Source of the DNA: Actinophytocola sp049647105
GTDB taxonomy: Bacteria > Actinomycetota > Actinomycetes > Mycobacteriales > Pseudonocardiaceae
Direction: 5' to 3'
Length of the DNA: 64,000 bases
NCBI RefSeq assembly: GCF_049647105.1
Contig: NZ_JBARWZ010000120.1
Location: 38,057 to 102,056, forward strand
In this document: positions 16,314 through 23,911 of the stretch, piece by piece
Position numbering within the stretch: the first letter of the stretch is position 1
How the letters are laid out: the number at the start of each line of letters is the position of its first letter
Program-made: the position numbers and the translations under genes
The notes under the pieces: model-generated
Database searches by the model: none
The model's input: the letters and a program-made list of their open reading frames with translations, nothing else
What the model was told of the DNA's origin: nothing

Positions 16314-18200
16314 GTGAATTGGCTGGATGTCGCCCCGATCGTGTTCGTCACGGTCGGATGGCTGTGGTTGCCGGGTCTGCCGGTGACACTTTTGCTGGGA
16401 TTACGGGGAATCGCGGCGGTCGCATTGGCGCCGGTGGTGAGCATCGCGGTGGTCGCGTCGACCGCGGTGGGCGCCGAGCTGGTGGGGGTCGGCTGGTCGG
16501 TGCTGGTGCCGCTGGCCGCGTCGGCGGTGCTGGCGGTGGCCGCGTTCTTCGTGCGGCGCAGGGCTTTCGCACCGGATCCGCTGCGACTGGGGGTGGTCGC
16601 GGCAGTGGGGCTGGCGCCCGCGGTGTTGCTGGCCACGGTCAGCGTCATGCGGGCCATCGGGCCGCCGGACAGCATCTCGCAGGTGTTCGACACGCCGTTC
16701 CACTACAACGCGCTGGCCTACATCCGTGACACGCACCAGGCGTCGTCGCTGACGATCGGCTCGCTGGGCAACCCGGACCTGCCCGGCGTGTTCTACCCGG
16801 CGGCATGGCACGACTTCGGGTCGCTGGTGATGATGTCGACCGGCGCGTCGGTTCCCGTCGCCGCCAACGTGCTGTGCGCGGTCGTCACCGTGCTGCTGTG
16901 GCCGCTGTCGTGCCTGCTGCTGGCGCGCCAGCTGTTCGGCCGCAACACCGCGGCAATGGCCATCACGGGTGTGCTGAGCGTCGCGTTCCCCGCGTTCCCG
17001 TGGGACCTGTTCGGCTGGGGTGTGTTGTGGCCCAACCTGTTCGGGATGACGCTGGCGCCCGCGGTGTTCGCGCTCGTGCTGACCGTGACCGGCTGGGTCC
17101 GTGACGACGCGATCGGCACCCGCCGTGCGTGGGTGCTGCTCGCGGTGGCCGTGGTGGCGACCGGGTTCGCGCACCCGAACGTGCTGTTCTCGCTGGTCGC
17201 GTTGTCGCTGTTCCCGGTCGGCGCGCGGCTGTTCCTGCGGGCGCGGCAGGGCAGGCGCGGGGTCGTCGAGTTCGTGGTGTTCGCGGTCGTGGTCATCGGG
17301 GGCTGGTTGTGGTCGGCCACGTCGCCCGCGTTCGCCAAGGCCAGGAACTGGGACTGGAAGGCGGTCGAGACCCCGGCCAACGCGGTCGGTGAGGTCCTGC
17401 TGGGTGCCACCAACCACCGGGAGGCGCTGTGGTTGCTGTCGGCCGTGGTGGTCGTCGGCATGTGCACGGTGAAGCGGTTCCCCGCGATGCGGTGGGTCCT
17501 GGGCGCGCACGCGGTCACCGCGCTCCTGTACGTGCTGGCGGCGGGCCTCAACCGGCCGGACACCCGCATGCTCACCGGCTACTGGTACAACGACTCGCAC
17601 CGGCTCGCGGCCATGCTGCCGATCACCGGCGTGCCGCTCGCGATCGCGGGCATCCTGTTCATCGCCACCGCGGTGAAGACCAGGGTGAACATCCCGCGGC
17701 CCGCCATCGTGCTCACGGCCGTACTGGTCGTGCTGACCGGCGGCCTGCACCCCGCCGACCGGGAGCTCCGGATCATGGTCACCTATCCGCGCGTCGAGGA
17801 ACACAAGCTGGTCACCGACGACATGCGGGACTTCTACGAACGGACGGCCGACGAGATCCCGGCGGGCAGCCGCGTGATCGGCAACCCGTTCGACGGCAGC
17901 GTCCTGCTGTGGGCGCTGGCCGACCGCGAGGTGCTCTTCCCGCACTTCCTCGCGGCCACCAGCCCGGGGCAGGCTTATCTCGGCAGGCATCTGGAGCACG
18001 CGGCGTCGGACCCGAGGGTGTGCCGTGAGCTGGCGCGCTACCACGTCGATCACGTGCTGATCGGCAAGGACGAGGCGAACACGATCGAGGGCCGCTTCGG
18101 CGGCATCCCCGGGGTCACCGACGCGGACGGCTTCGAACTGGTGGCACGGGAAGGGGAGACGCGGCTGTACCGGATCACGGCCTGCGACCGGCACCCGTGA
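16314..18200 (+). CDS. DUF6541 polytopic membrane protein, probable GT-C glycosyltransferase (copy 1)
   Basis: This 628-residue protein has about 11-13 membrane segments and a soluble C-terminal region of about 140 residues. It is a clear paralogue of the gene at 21653: both share NW(L/F)D at the start, HYNALAYI-D-HQASSLT, GVFYPAAWHD, GYWYND-HRLAAMLPIT, and VLFPHF. GTG 16314 is chosen because it gives the same N-terminus as the paralogue, with GGGGG 7 nt upstream. The size and topology recall M. tuberculosis Rv3779, a GT-C enzyme implicated in adding galactosamine to arabinogalactan. The downstream flippase/GT2/DUF2304 genes support that parallel. The donor would be a polyprenyl-phosphate sugar; the exact reaction is inferred. 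Confidence 0.75.
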   Translation: MNWLDVAPIVFVTVGWLWLPGLPVTLLLGLRGIAAVALAPVVSIAVVASTAVGAELVGVGWSVLVPLAASAVLAVAAFFVRRRAFAPDPLRLGVVAAVGLAPAVLLATVSVMRAIGPPDSISQVFDTPFHYNALAYIRDTHQASSLTIGSLGNPDLPGVFYPAAWHDFGSLVMMSTGASVPVAANVLCAVVTVLLWPLSCLLLARQLFGRNTAAMAITGVLSVAFPAFPWDLFGWGVLWPNLFGMTLAPAVFALVLTVTGWVRDDAIGTRRAWVLLAVAVVATGFAHPNVLFSLVALSLFPVGARLFLRARQGRRGVVEFVVFAVVVIGGWLWSATSPAFAKARNWDWKAVETPANAVGEVLLGATNHREALWLLSAVVVVGMCTVKRFPAMRWVLGAHAVTALLYVLAAGLNRPDTRMLTGYWYNDSHRLAAMLPITGVPLAIAGILFIATAVKTRVNIPRPAIVLTAVLVVLTGGLHPADRELRIMVTYPRVEEHKLVTDDMRDFYERTADEIPAGSRVIGNPFDGSVLLWALADREVLFPHFLAATSPGQAYLGRHLEHAASDPRVCRELARYHVDHVLIGKDEANTIEGRFGGIPGVTDADGFELVAREGETRLYRITACDRHP

Positions 18201-18234
18201 CGGCCGGGGCCGGGGTGTTCCGTACGGTTGGCGC

Positions 18235-19578
18235 GTGGTCAGCCTGCGTGCACGTCTCGGCCCCGCCATCTACATGGGCGGCGGGCTGGCGCTCGTCGGC
18301 GCCGCGGGCTACGGGTTCGTGGCGCTGGCCGGGCACACGCTCGACCCGGCCCACGCGGCCGCGCTCGCCAGCCTCTACCTCATGGTCAACATCATCGGGC
18401 CCGGGGTGTTCTCCGCGCTGGAGCAGGAGACCAGCCGCTCGGTGAGCACCGAGGCCGCCGCGGGCCGTGGCACCGGCGTGGTCATGCGGCACGCGTGGCT
18501 GCTGGCCTCCGCACTGCTCGCCGCCGTGCTGGTGGTGCTGGTGCTCGTGTCGCCGATCCTCACCGACCGGGCGTTCGCCGGGCAGTGGGGGCTGTTCGTG
18601 GCCGTGCTGCTGAGCGTGGTCACCTCGGCCGCCGTGTACGTGGTGCGTGGCCTGCTCGGCGGTCTCCAGCGGTTCACCGGCTACTCGGCCACGCTCGCCG
18701 CGGAAGGCCTCGCGCGGATCCTGCCGTGCATCGTGATCGCGGCGCTTGGCATGCCGGACTCCACCGGGTACGCGCTGATCTTCGCGGCAGGCTCGGGGTT
18801 CGGCGCGGTCGCCGGGCTGTTCTGGCTGCGGGGCTCGAAGGCACCCGTCGAGGTGCCAGAGGCGACGGCAATGGCGGCGGTGACGGCGGCGCCGCCGACC
18901 GTGAAGGACATGGCGCGGGCGCTGTCGCTGCTGGTGGGCGGCACCGTGCTGATGCTGGTCGTGTCGAACGTGGCGCCCATCGTGGTGACCGGGCGCCTGA
19001 CCGGCGACGCGGTCACGGCGGCCGCGTTCGCGTCGGCGTTCGTGCTCGCGCGCATCCCGCTGTTCCTGTTCGCCCCCGTCCAGGCGATGCTGCTGCCGTC
19101 GCTGACCAGGGCGGCCGCCGCGCACGACTTCGCGAGCGTGCGGGCAAGGCTCCGGGTGATCATCATGGCTGTGCTCGCCATCGGCCTGCTCGGCGTGCTC
19201 GCGTCGTTCACGGTGGGGCCGTGGGCCGTGCAGGTCCTGTTCGGCGCCGAGGTGCGGCTCTCGGCCGTGGTCGTCGGGCTGCTCGGGGTCAGCACGGTCG
19301 GGCTGATGACCGCGCTGGTACTCCAGCCGGGACTCGTCGCGCTCGGCGCGCACAAGTCGGTGACCATCGCCTGGCTGGCGGGCACCGTGGTGCTGGTGGC
19401 GCTGCTTGCGCTGCCCGGTGACCCGATCCGGGCCGGTGTGCTCGCGCAGCTCGCCGGTGCCGCCCTCGTCGTGGCGATCATGCTGCGTGCCCTGTCGAAA
19501 GCGCTGCGTGGCGGAACCGCGCCCGCGGCGGCGACGGCCGGTACCGGAGTGGTAGCCAGTCCGCCTCCCCGGAATTAA
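18235..19578 (+). CDS. MOP-superfamily lipid-linked sugar flippase
   Basis: This 447-residue protein has about 12-14 membrane helices and almost no soluble part apart from a short central loop (about residues 200-225, EVPEATAMAAVTAAPPTVKD). It resembles the polysaccharide flippases of the MOP superfamily and matches Rv3630 in context, sitting immediately before a polyprenyl-phosphate glycosyltransferase and a DUF2304 gene. Likely role: turning a polyprenyl-phosphate sugar (made by the next gene) to the outer face of the membrane. The last residues (SPPPRN) and stop are encoded inside a 27-bp relic of the intergenic repeat described at 19559. Confidence 0.75.
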   Translation: MVSLRARLGPAIYMGGGLALVGAAGYGFVALAGHTLDPAHAAALASLYLMVNIIGPGVFSALEQETSRSVSTEAAAGRGTGVVMRHAWLLASALLAAVLVVLVLVSPILTDRAFAGQWGLFVAVLLSVVTSAAVYVVRGLLGGLQRFTGYSATLAAEGLARILPCIVIAALGMPDSTGYALIFAAGSGFGAVAGLFWLRGSKAPVEVPEATAMAAVTAAPPTVKDMARALSLLVGGTVLMLVVSNVAPIVVTGRLTGDAVTAAAFASAFVLARIPLFLFAPVQAMLLPSLTRAAAAHDFASVRARLRVIIMAVLAIGLLGVLASFTVGPWAVQVLFGAEVRLSAVVVGLLGVSTVGLMTALVLQPGLVALGAHKSVTIAWLAGTVVLVALLALPGDPIRAGVLAQLAGAALVVAIMLRALSKALRGGTAPAAATAGTGVVASPPPRN

Positions 19579-19585
19579 AGATCCA
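19559..19585. repeat. Relic of the ~135-bp intergenic repeat (joined ends), copy C
   Basis: GTCCGCCTCCCCGGAATT (19559-19576) is identical to the left end of the repeat at 36713, and the following AAAGATCCA (19577-19585) equals its right end. The ~100-bp interior is missing. It overlaps the last codons and stop of the flippase gene. It could be a deletion product or a short ancestral form. Confidence 0.55.
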
Positions 19586-19611
19586 GGGGACAGGCCCTAG
19601 TCTTAATCCTC

Positions 19612-20391
19612 GTGTCAAGCAAGGTGCCTGCGGCCCGCGCGATCATCGTTGTTCCCGCCTGGAACGAGCAGCTGACGGTCGGTGAGACGGTACGGGAGAT
19701 CCGTGCCGCGACGCCCGACCTGCCGGTTCTCGTCGTGAGCGACGGGTCGACCGACCGGACCGCCGATGTCGCCCGCGAGGCGGGCGCGCTCGTGCTGGAG
19801 CTGCCGTTCAACCTCGGGGTCGGTGGTGCGATGCGGGCTGGGTTCCGCTACGCCGTCCGCCACGGCTACGACGCCGCGGTCCAGGTGGACGCGGACGGCC
19901 AGCACGACCCGAACGAGGTCCCCGCGCTGCTGGCGCAGCTGTCGGAGTTCGACATCGTCATCGGTGCGCGGTTCTCCGACGGTGACGACACCTACAAGGT
20001 GCGTGGCCCCCGCAAGTGGGCGATGGTCGTGCTGTCGAAGGTGCTGTCGAAGCTCGCGAAGACCAAGCTCACCGACGCCACCTCCGGGTTCAAGGCGACC
20101 GGTGGCCGTGCGCTGCCGGTGTTCGCCGAGCACTACCCGGTCGAGTACCTGGGTGACACGGTCGAGTCGCTGGTGATCGCGGTGCGTGCCGGTTGCAAGG
20201 TGACGCAGGTGCCCGCGCACATGCGGCCCCGGCGCGGCGGCACCCCCAGCCACCGGCCGATCAAGTCCATGATCTATCTCTTCCGCGCGGGCTTCGCCCT
20301 GCTCCTCGCCCTGATCCGCCGGTACGAGACGGCGGCCGAGGTCGACCACAAGCAGGCCCGTCCCGCCGTGCAGGAAGGCGTCGTCCGATGA
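19612..20391 (+). CDS. Polyprenyl-phosphate glycosyltransferase (GT2, DPM1-like; Rv3631-type)
   Basis: This is a 259-residue GT2 enzyme. Visible are VVPAWNEQLTVGETVREI (N-terminal Rossmann), VVSDGSTDRTADVA, QVDADGQHDPNEVP (metal-binding DAD), and the C-terminal R-R-G-G-T-P-S-H basic loop. The C-terminal segment IYLFRAGFALLLALI is an amphipathic membrane contact. Such enzymes transfer a sugar from a nucleotide donor to polyprenyl phosphate on the cytosolic face. In M. tuberculosis Rv3631 makes polyprenyl-phospho-GalNAc and works with Rv3632; here the DUF2304 gene overlaps the stop by 4 bp, the same gene order. The sugar is inferred from that parallel only. Confidence 0.82.
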   Translation: MSSKVPAARAIIVVPAWNEQLTVGETVREIRAATPDLPVLVVSDGSTDRTADVAREAGALVLELPFNLGVGGAMRAGFRYAVRHGYDAAVQVDADGQHDPNEVPALLAQLSEFDIVIGARFSDGDDTYKVRGPRKWAMVVLSKVLSKLAKTKLTDATSGFKATGGRALPVFAEHYPVEYLGDTVESLVIAVRAGCKVTQVPAHMRPRRGGTPSHRPIKSMIYLFRAGFALLLALIRRYETAAEVDHKQARPAVQEGVVR

Positions 20392-20756
20392 GCAACACCT
20401 ACCTGGTCGCGCTGGTCGGCAGCGTGCTCGTGCTCCTTGGCATCATCGAGCTGCTGCGCAGGCGTCAGCTCGGCGAGAAGTACGCCGTGCTGTGGCTCGT
20501 GGTCGGCATCCTGCTGCTGATCTTCACGGTGTTCCCCGGCCTGCTCACCGGCCTGGCGAGCGGCCTCGGCGTCGCGGTGCCGACCAACCTCATGTTCTTC
20601 GTGGGGATCCTGTTCCTCGTCGGCGTGGTGCTGCACCTGTCGTGGGAGGTGTCCCGGCTGGAGAACGAGACCCGCAAGCTCGCCGAGGACCAGGCGATCC
20701 TGCGGCTCGAGGTGGAGCAGCTGGCGCGGGACAAGCGCGGGAACGTGGCCGAGTAA
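20388..20756 (+). CDS. DUF2304 small membrane protein (Rv3632-type partner)
   Basis: This 122-residue protein has three membrane segments (about residues 5-22, 34-55 and 66-88) and a C-terminal coiled tail (VSRLENETRKLAEDQAILRLEVEQL is its coiled-coil character, not a motif). It belongs to DUF2304. ATG 20388 overlaps the stop of the GT2 gene (ATGA), indicating tight coupling. In mycobacteria the equivalent protein boosts the activity of the adjacent polyprenyl-phosphate glycosyltransferase. Its own stop overlaps the next ATG (TAATG). Confidence 0.8.
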   Translation: MSNTYLVALVGSVLVLLGIIELLRRRQLGEKYAVLWLVVGILLLIFTVFPGLLTGLASGLGVAVPTNLMFFVGILFLVGVVLHLSWEVSRLENETRKLAEDQAILRLEVEQLARDKRGNVAE

Positions 20757-21640
20757 TGGCCACCGTCGACATCATGATGCCGTTCTACGGCGACGTCCCG
20801 ATGATGCAGGCGGCCGTTCGCAGCGTCATGGCGCAGGACGACCCGCGCTGGCGGCTCACGGTCGTCGACGACGACAACGACCCGGCCGTGCCGGAGTGGT
20901 TCGCGACCATCGACGACGAGCGGGTGCGGTACGTCAAGAACCCGGAGAACCTGGGGCTGACCGGCAACTTCAACCGCTGCCTCGAGCTGGTCGAGCACGA
21001 GCTGTGGACGCTCATCGGCTGCGACGACCTGATGCTGCCCAACTACGTCGGCGTCGTGCAGGGCGTGTACGCCGACCACCCCGACGTGGGCATCATCCAG
21101 CCCGGCGTGCGGGTGATCGACGGCGAAGGCAACGAGTCGAAGACGCTGGTCGACGAGGCCAAGCGGCGGATCTACGCGCCGAAGTTCGACCGCAGGGCCG
21201 AGCTGTCGGGCGAGGAGCTGGCGGTCAGCCTGCTGCGTGGTGACTGGCTGTACTTCCCGTCGATCTGCTGGCGCACCGAGGTGGTCAAGGGCCTGCGGTT
21301 CCGGCCGGAGCTGAAGGTCATCCAGGACCTTGCGCTGCTGATCGAGGTGATCCAGCGCGGCGCGAAACTCGTCGCGGACCGGAGCGTGGCCTTCGAGTAC
21401 CGCCGCCACGACGCGAGCGAGTCGTCGGCCACCGCGTTCGACGGCTCCCGCTTCACCGAGGCAGGCGAGTTCTTCAACGACGTGGCCGACAGGATGGCCG
21501 CCCACGGCTGGCACCGGGCGGCACGCGTGGCGAGGCTGCACCTGTCGTCACGGATCTTCGCGCTCACCAAGCTGCCGCAGGCGCTCAAGTCACGCAACGG
21601 CGTGAAGCCGCTGGTCAGGCACACCTTCGGGCGCGCATGA
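20756..21640 (+). CDS. GT2-family glycosyltransferase
   Basis: This 294-residue GT-A enzyme has the usual order: VDIMMPFYGDVPMMQAAVRS at the N-terminus, LTVVDDDNDPAV, then NLGLTGNFNRCLELV and IGCDDLMLPNYV, where CDD is the metal/nucleotide-binding DxD equivalent. There is no membrane segment, so it acts on cytosolic lipid-linked or nucleotide-linked substrates. It overlaps the DUF2304 stop by one base and is the last gene of the 16.3-21.6 kb operon, ending 12 bp before the stop of the convergent DUF6541 paralogue. Donor and acceptor are unknown. Confidence 0.8.
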   Translation: MATVDIMMPFYGDVPMMQAAVRSVMAQDDPRWRLTVVDDDNDPAVPEWFATIDDERVRYVKNPENLGLTGNFNRCLELVEHELWTLIGCDDLMLPNYVGVVQGVYADHPDVGIIQPGVRVIDGEGNESKTLVDEAKRRIYAPKFDRRAELSGEELAVSLLRGDWLYFPSICWRTEVVKGLRFRPELKVIQDLALLIEVIQRGAKLVADRSVAFEYRRHDASESSATAFDGSRFTEAGEFFNDVADRMAAHGWHRAARVARLHLSSRIFALTKLPQALKSRNGVKPLVRHTFGRA

Positions 21641-21652
21641 CCAGCGCTTCGC

Positions 21653-23653
21653 TCAGCCTTCGTCGTCCGAGGACGGCGAGCACGGCGTGATGCGGTACAG
21701 CTTGCTGTCGCCGTCGGATTCGACCAGCTCGAAGCCACGGGTGGCGTACGGGTCGTCAAGGCCCCGGTAGTACTCCCACTTGATGTCCGAGGTGCGGAAC
21801 TCGCCGCCGCCGACCAGCAGGTAGTCGATGCCCAGGTCGGTGACCGCTTCGCAGACCTCCTGGTCGTAGGCCACGTCGTCAAGGTGGCCCGCGATCAGGT
21901 CCTGCTCCGGGCTCTGCGAGCTGCGGAAGTGCGGGAACAGCACCTGCCGGTCGGCGAGCGTCCACAGCATCGCGCTGCCGTTGAACGGGTTGCCGGCGAC
22001 CACCGCGCCGTCGGGGATCACGTCCTTGATCCGCTGGAAGAACGCCTGCGTCTCCTCGTTGACGAGCTGCGCGGGCTCCGGCACGGCGTAACCCGCGGCG
22101 ACCCTGGCCTCGCGGTCCTTCGGGTACAGGCCGCCGGTCACCACGACCAGCGCCGCGGCCAGCGTGACGACCAGCGTGGTCGCCGACGTCGTCGCGATCC
22201 TGGCGCGCCAGCCGGTCGGGGCCTGCGCACCTTCCGCGCTGCGGGTGAGGATCTTCGCGGCGATGAACAGGATGCCGCCGACCGCGAGCGGCACGGCCGT
22301 GATCGGCAGCATGGCCGCCAGCCGGTGCGCGTCGTTGTACCAGTAGCCGGTGAACTTCTTGGTGTCCGGCCGGTTGATGGCCGCGGTCAGCACGTACAGG
22401 AACGTGGTGGCCAGGTGCCCGGCCAGGATCAGCCGCAGGACCGGCCACTCGCGGCGCGCGGCGAACACGCCGAGGATCACCACGATCGACAGGATCCACA
22501 GCGCCTCGTGCCGGTGCGTCGCGTTCAGCAGCACGTCCCCGACCGCGTTGGCCGGGGTCTCGAACGGCGGCCAGTACTGGTCACGCGTGTTGGCGAACGC
22601 GGGCGTGGTGGCCGTGTACCACCACACGAGCCCGAAGAGCACGACGGCGCCGACGGTCTCGACGACACCGCGGCCGGTCTTCCCGGACTTGTGCAGCTCC
22701 CACGCGCGGGCGCCGAGGCGCGCGCCGATCGGGAACAGCGCGAGCACGCCGACGGAGAACAGCACGTTCGGGTGCGTGAGCGCGGCCGCGGCGACCGCGA
22801 CCGCGGCCGCCAGCCAGCCCCGGCCGAGGCCGATCGCGTCGTCCCGGACCCACCTGGTGACCGTGAACACCGCCGCGAGCGCGGCAGGCGCGAACGCCAT
22901 GCCCAGCAGGTTCGGCCACAGCACGCCGAACCCGAGCAGGTCCCACGGGAACGCGGCGAACCCGACGCTGAGCGTGCCGGTGATCGCGAGCGCGCCGACG
23001 TGGCGGCCGAACAGCTGGCGGGCGAGCAGCAGGCAGGACAGCGGCCACACGACCACGGTGGCGACCACGGTCACCAGGTTCGCGGCCACCGGGATGGAGG
23101 CACCGGTCGACATCATCACGAGCGAGCCGAGGTCGTGCCACGCCGCGGGGTAGAAGACGCCGGGGACCTCGGTGTTGCCGAGCGTCGAGAGCGTCAGCGA
23201 GGACGCCTGGTGCGAGTCCTGGATGTAGGCGAGCGCGTTGTAGTGGAACAGCGCGTCGTAGGTCTGGTTGAGGGTGTCCGGCGCACCGATGGCCATGACG
23301 ATCGTGATCATCCCGAGCACGATGCCGGGCAGCAGCCCGACGAACCCGGCGACGGACACCGCGCGCGGGTCGGCCTCGGCGGTGAAGATCCGGCGGCGCC
23401 GCAGGAAGAACGCCACGACGCCGACGACGAGCGCGACCGCGACGCACACGACGAGCACGGCGAGCGCGCTCCAGTCGACCCCCGCCATCTCGAGGACGAC
23501 GGCGCTCGACGCGATCATCGCCAGGCTGGTGATGGGCGCGAGGCCCCACGCGGCGATGCCGCGCAGGCCGACCAGGTAGCTGACCGCCACGCCGGGCACG
23601 AGCAGCCACGCCGCGGTGACCAGTAGTCCGGGCACGGCATCGAACCAGTTCAT
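21653..23653 (-). CDS. DUF6541 polytopic membrane protein, probable GT-C glycosyltransferase (copy 2)
   Basis: This 666-residue paralogue of the protein at 16314 starts at ATG 23653 (MNWFDAVPG), where homology with copy 1 begins. It has about 11-13 membrane helices, shared motifs HYNALAYIQDSHQASSLT, GVFYPAAWHD and TGYWYNDAHRLAAMLP, and a soluble C-terminal domain ending in LYRITPCSP. Copy 2 has an extra cytoplasmic loop (AWELHKSGKTGRG). An in-frame start far upstream at 23845 lacks homology. Two such proteins flanking one polyprenyl-phosphate sugar module suggests two sites or two acceptors of modification; that is inference. Confidence 0.75.
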   Translation of the reverse strand: MNWFDAVPGLLVTAAWLLVPGVAVSYLVGLRGIAAWGLAPITSLAMIASSAVVLEMAGVDWSALAVLVVCVAVALVVGVVAFFLRRRRIFTAEADPRAVSVAGFVGLLPGIVLGMITIVMAIGAPDTLNQTYDALFHYNALAYIQDSHQASSLTLSTLGNTEVPGVFYPAAWHDLGSLVMMSTGASIPVAANLVTVVATVVVWPLSCLLLARQLFGRHVGALAITGTLSVGFAAFPWDLLGFGVLWPNLLGMAFAPAALAAVFTVTRWVRDDAIGLGRGWLAAAVAVAAAALTHPNVLFSVGVLALFPIGARLGARAWELHKSGKTGRGVVETVGAVVLFGLVWWYTATTPAFANTRDQYWPPFETPANAVGDVLLNATHRHEALWILSIVVILGVFAARREWPVLRLILAGHLATTFLYVLTAAINRPDTKKFTGYWYNDAHRLAAMLPITAVPLAVGGILFIAAKILTRSAEGAQAPTGWRARIATTSATTLVVTLAAALVVVTGGLYPKDREARVAAGYAVPEPAQLVNEETQAFFQRIKDVIPDGAVVAGNPFNGSAMLWTLADRQVLFPHFRSSQSPEQDLIAGHLDDVAYDQEVCEAVTDLGIDYLLVGGGEFRTSDIKWEYYRGLDDPYATRGFELVESDGDSKLYRITPCSPSSDDEG

Positions 23654-23911
23654 CGCGGACGCAACCTCGTCTACTCGCGGGGATCCCAAGCCATGGGGCG
23701 GGCTGATTCTAGGAAGCGGGCCGCGGGTGGTCTCGGTCACCCATCGCGTAGTTCCGTCGAACCGGCAAAGAGCGCACTCTACGCACGAAAGTTTCTGACG
23801 ATTTCGCATAGTCGACCTGTTCAGGTGAAACGCCATCACCCACATGGGCGATAGGCCGCAACGAAGAGCAATATCCGGCCGTCTGGCCGTCGATTCACCT
23901 GGGGGACGGCC

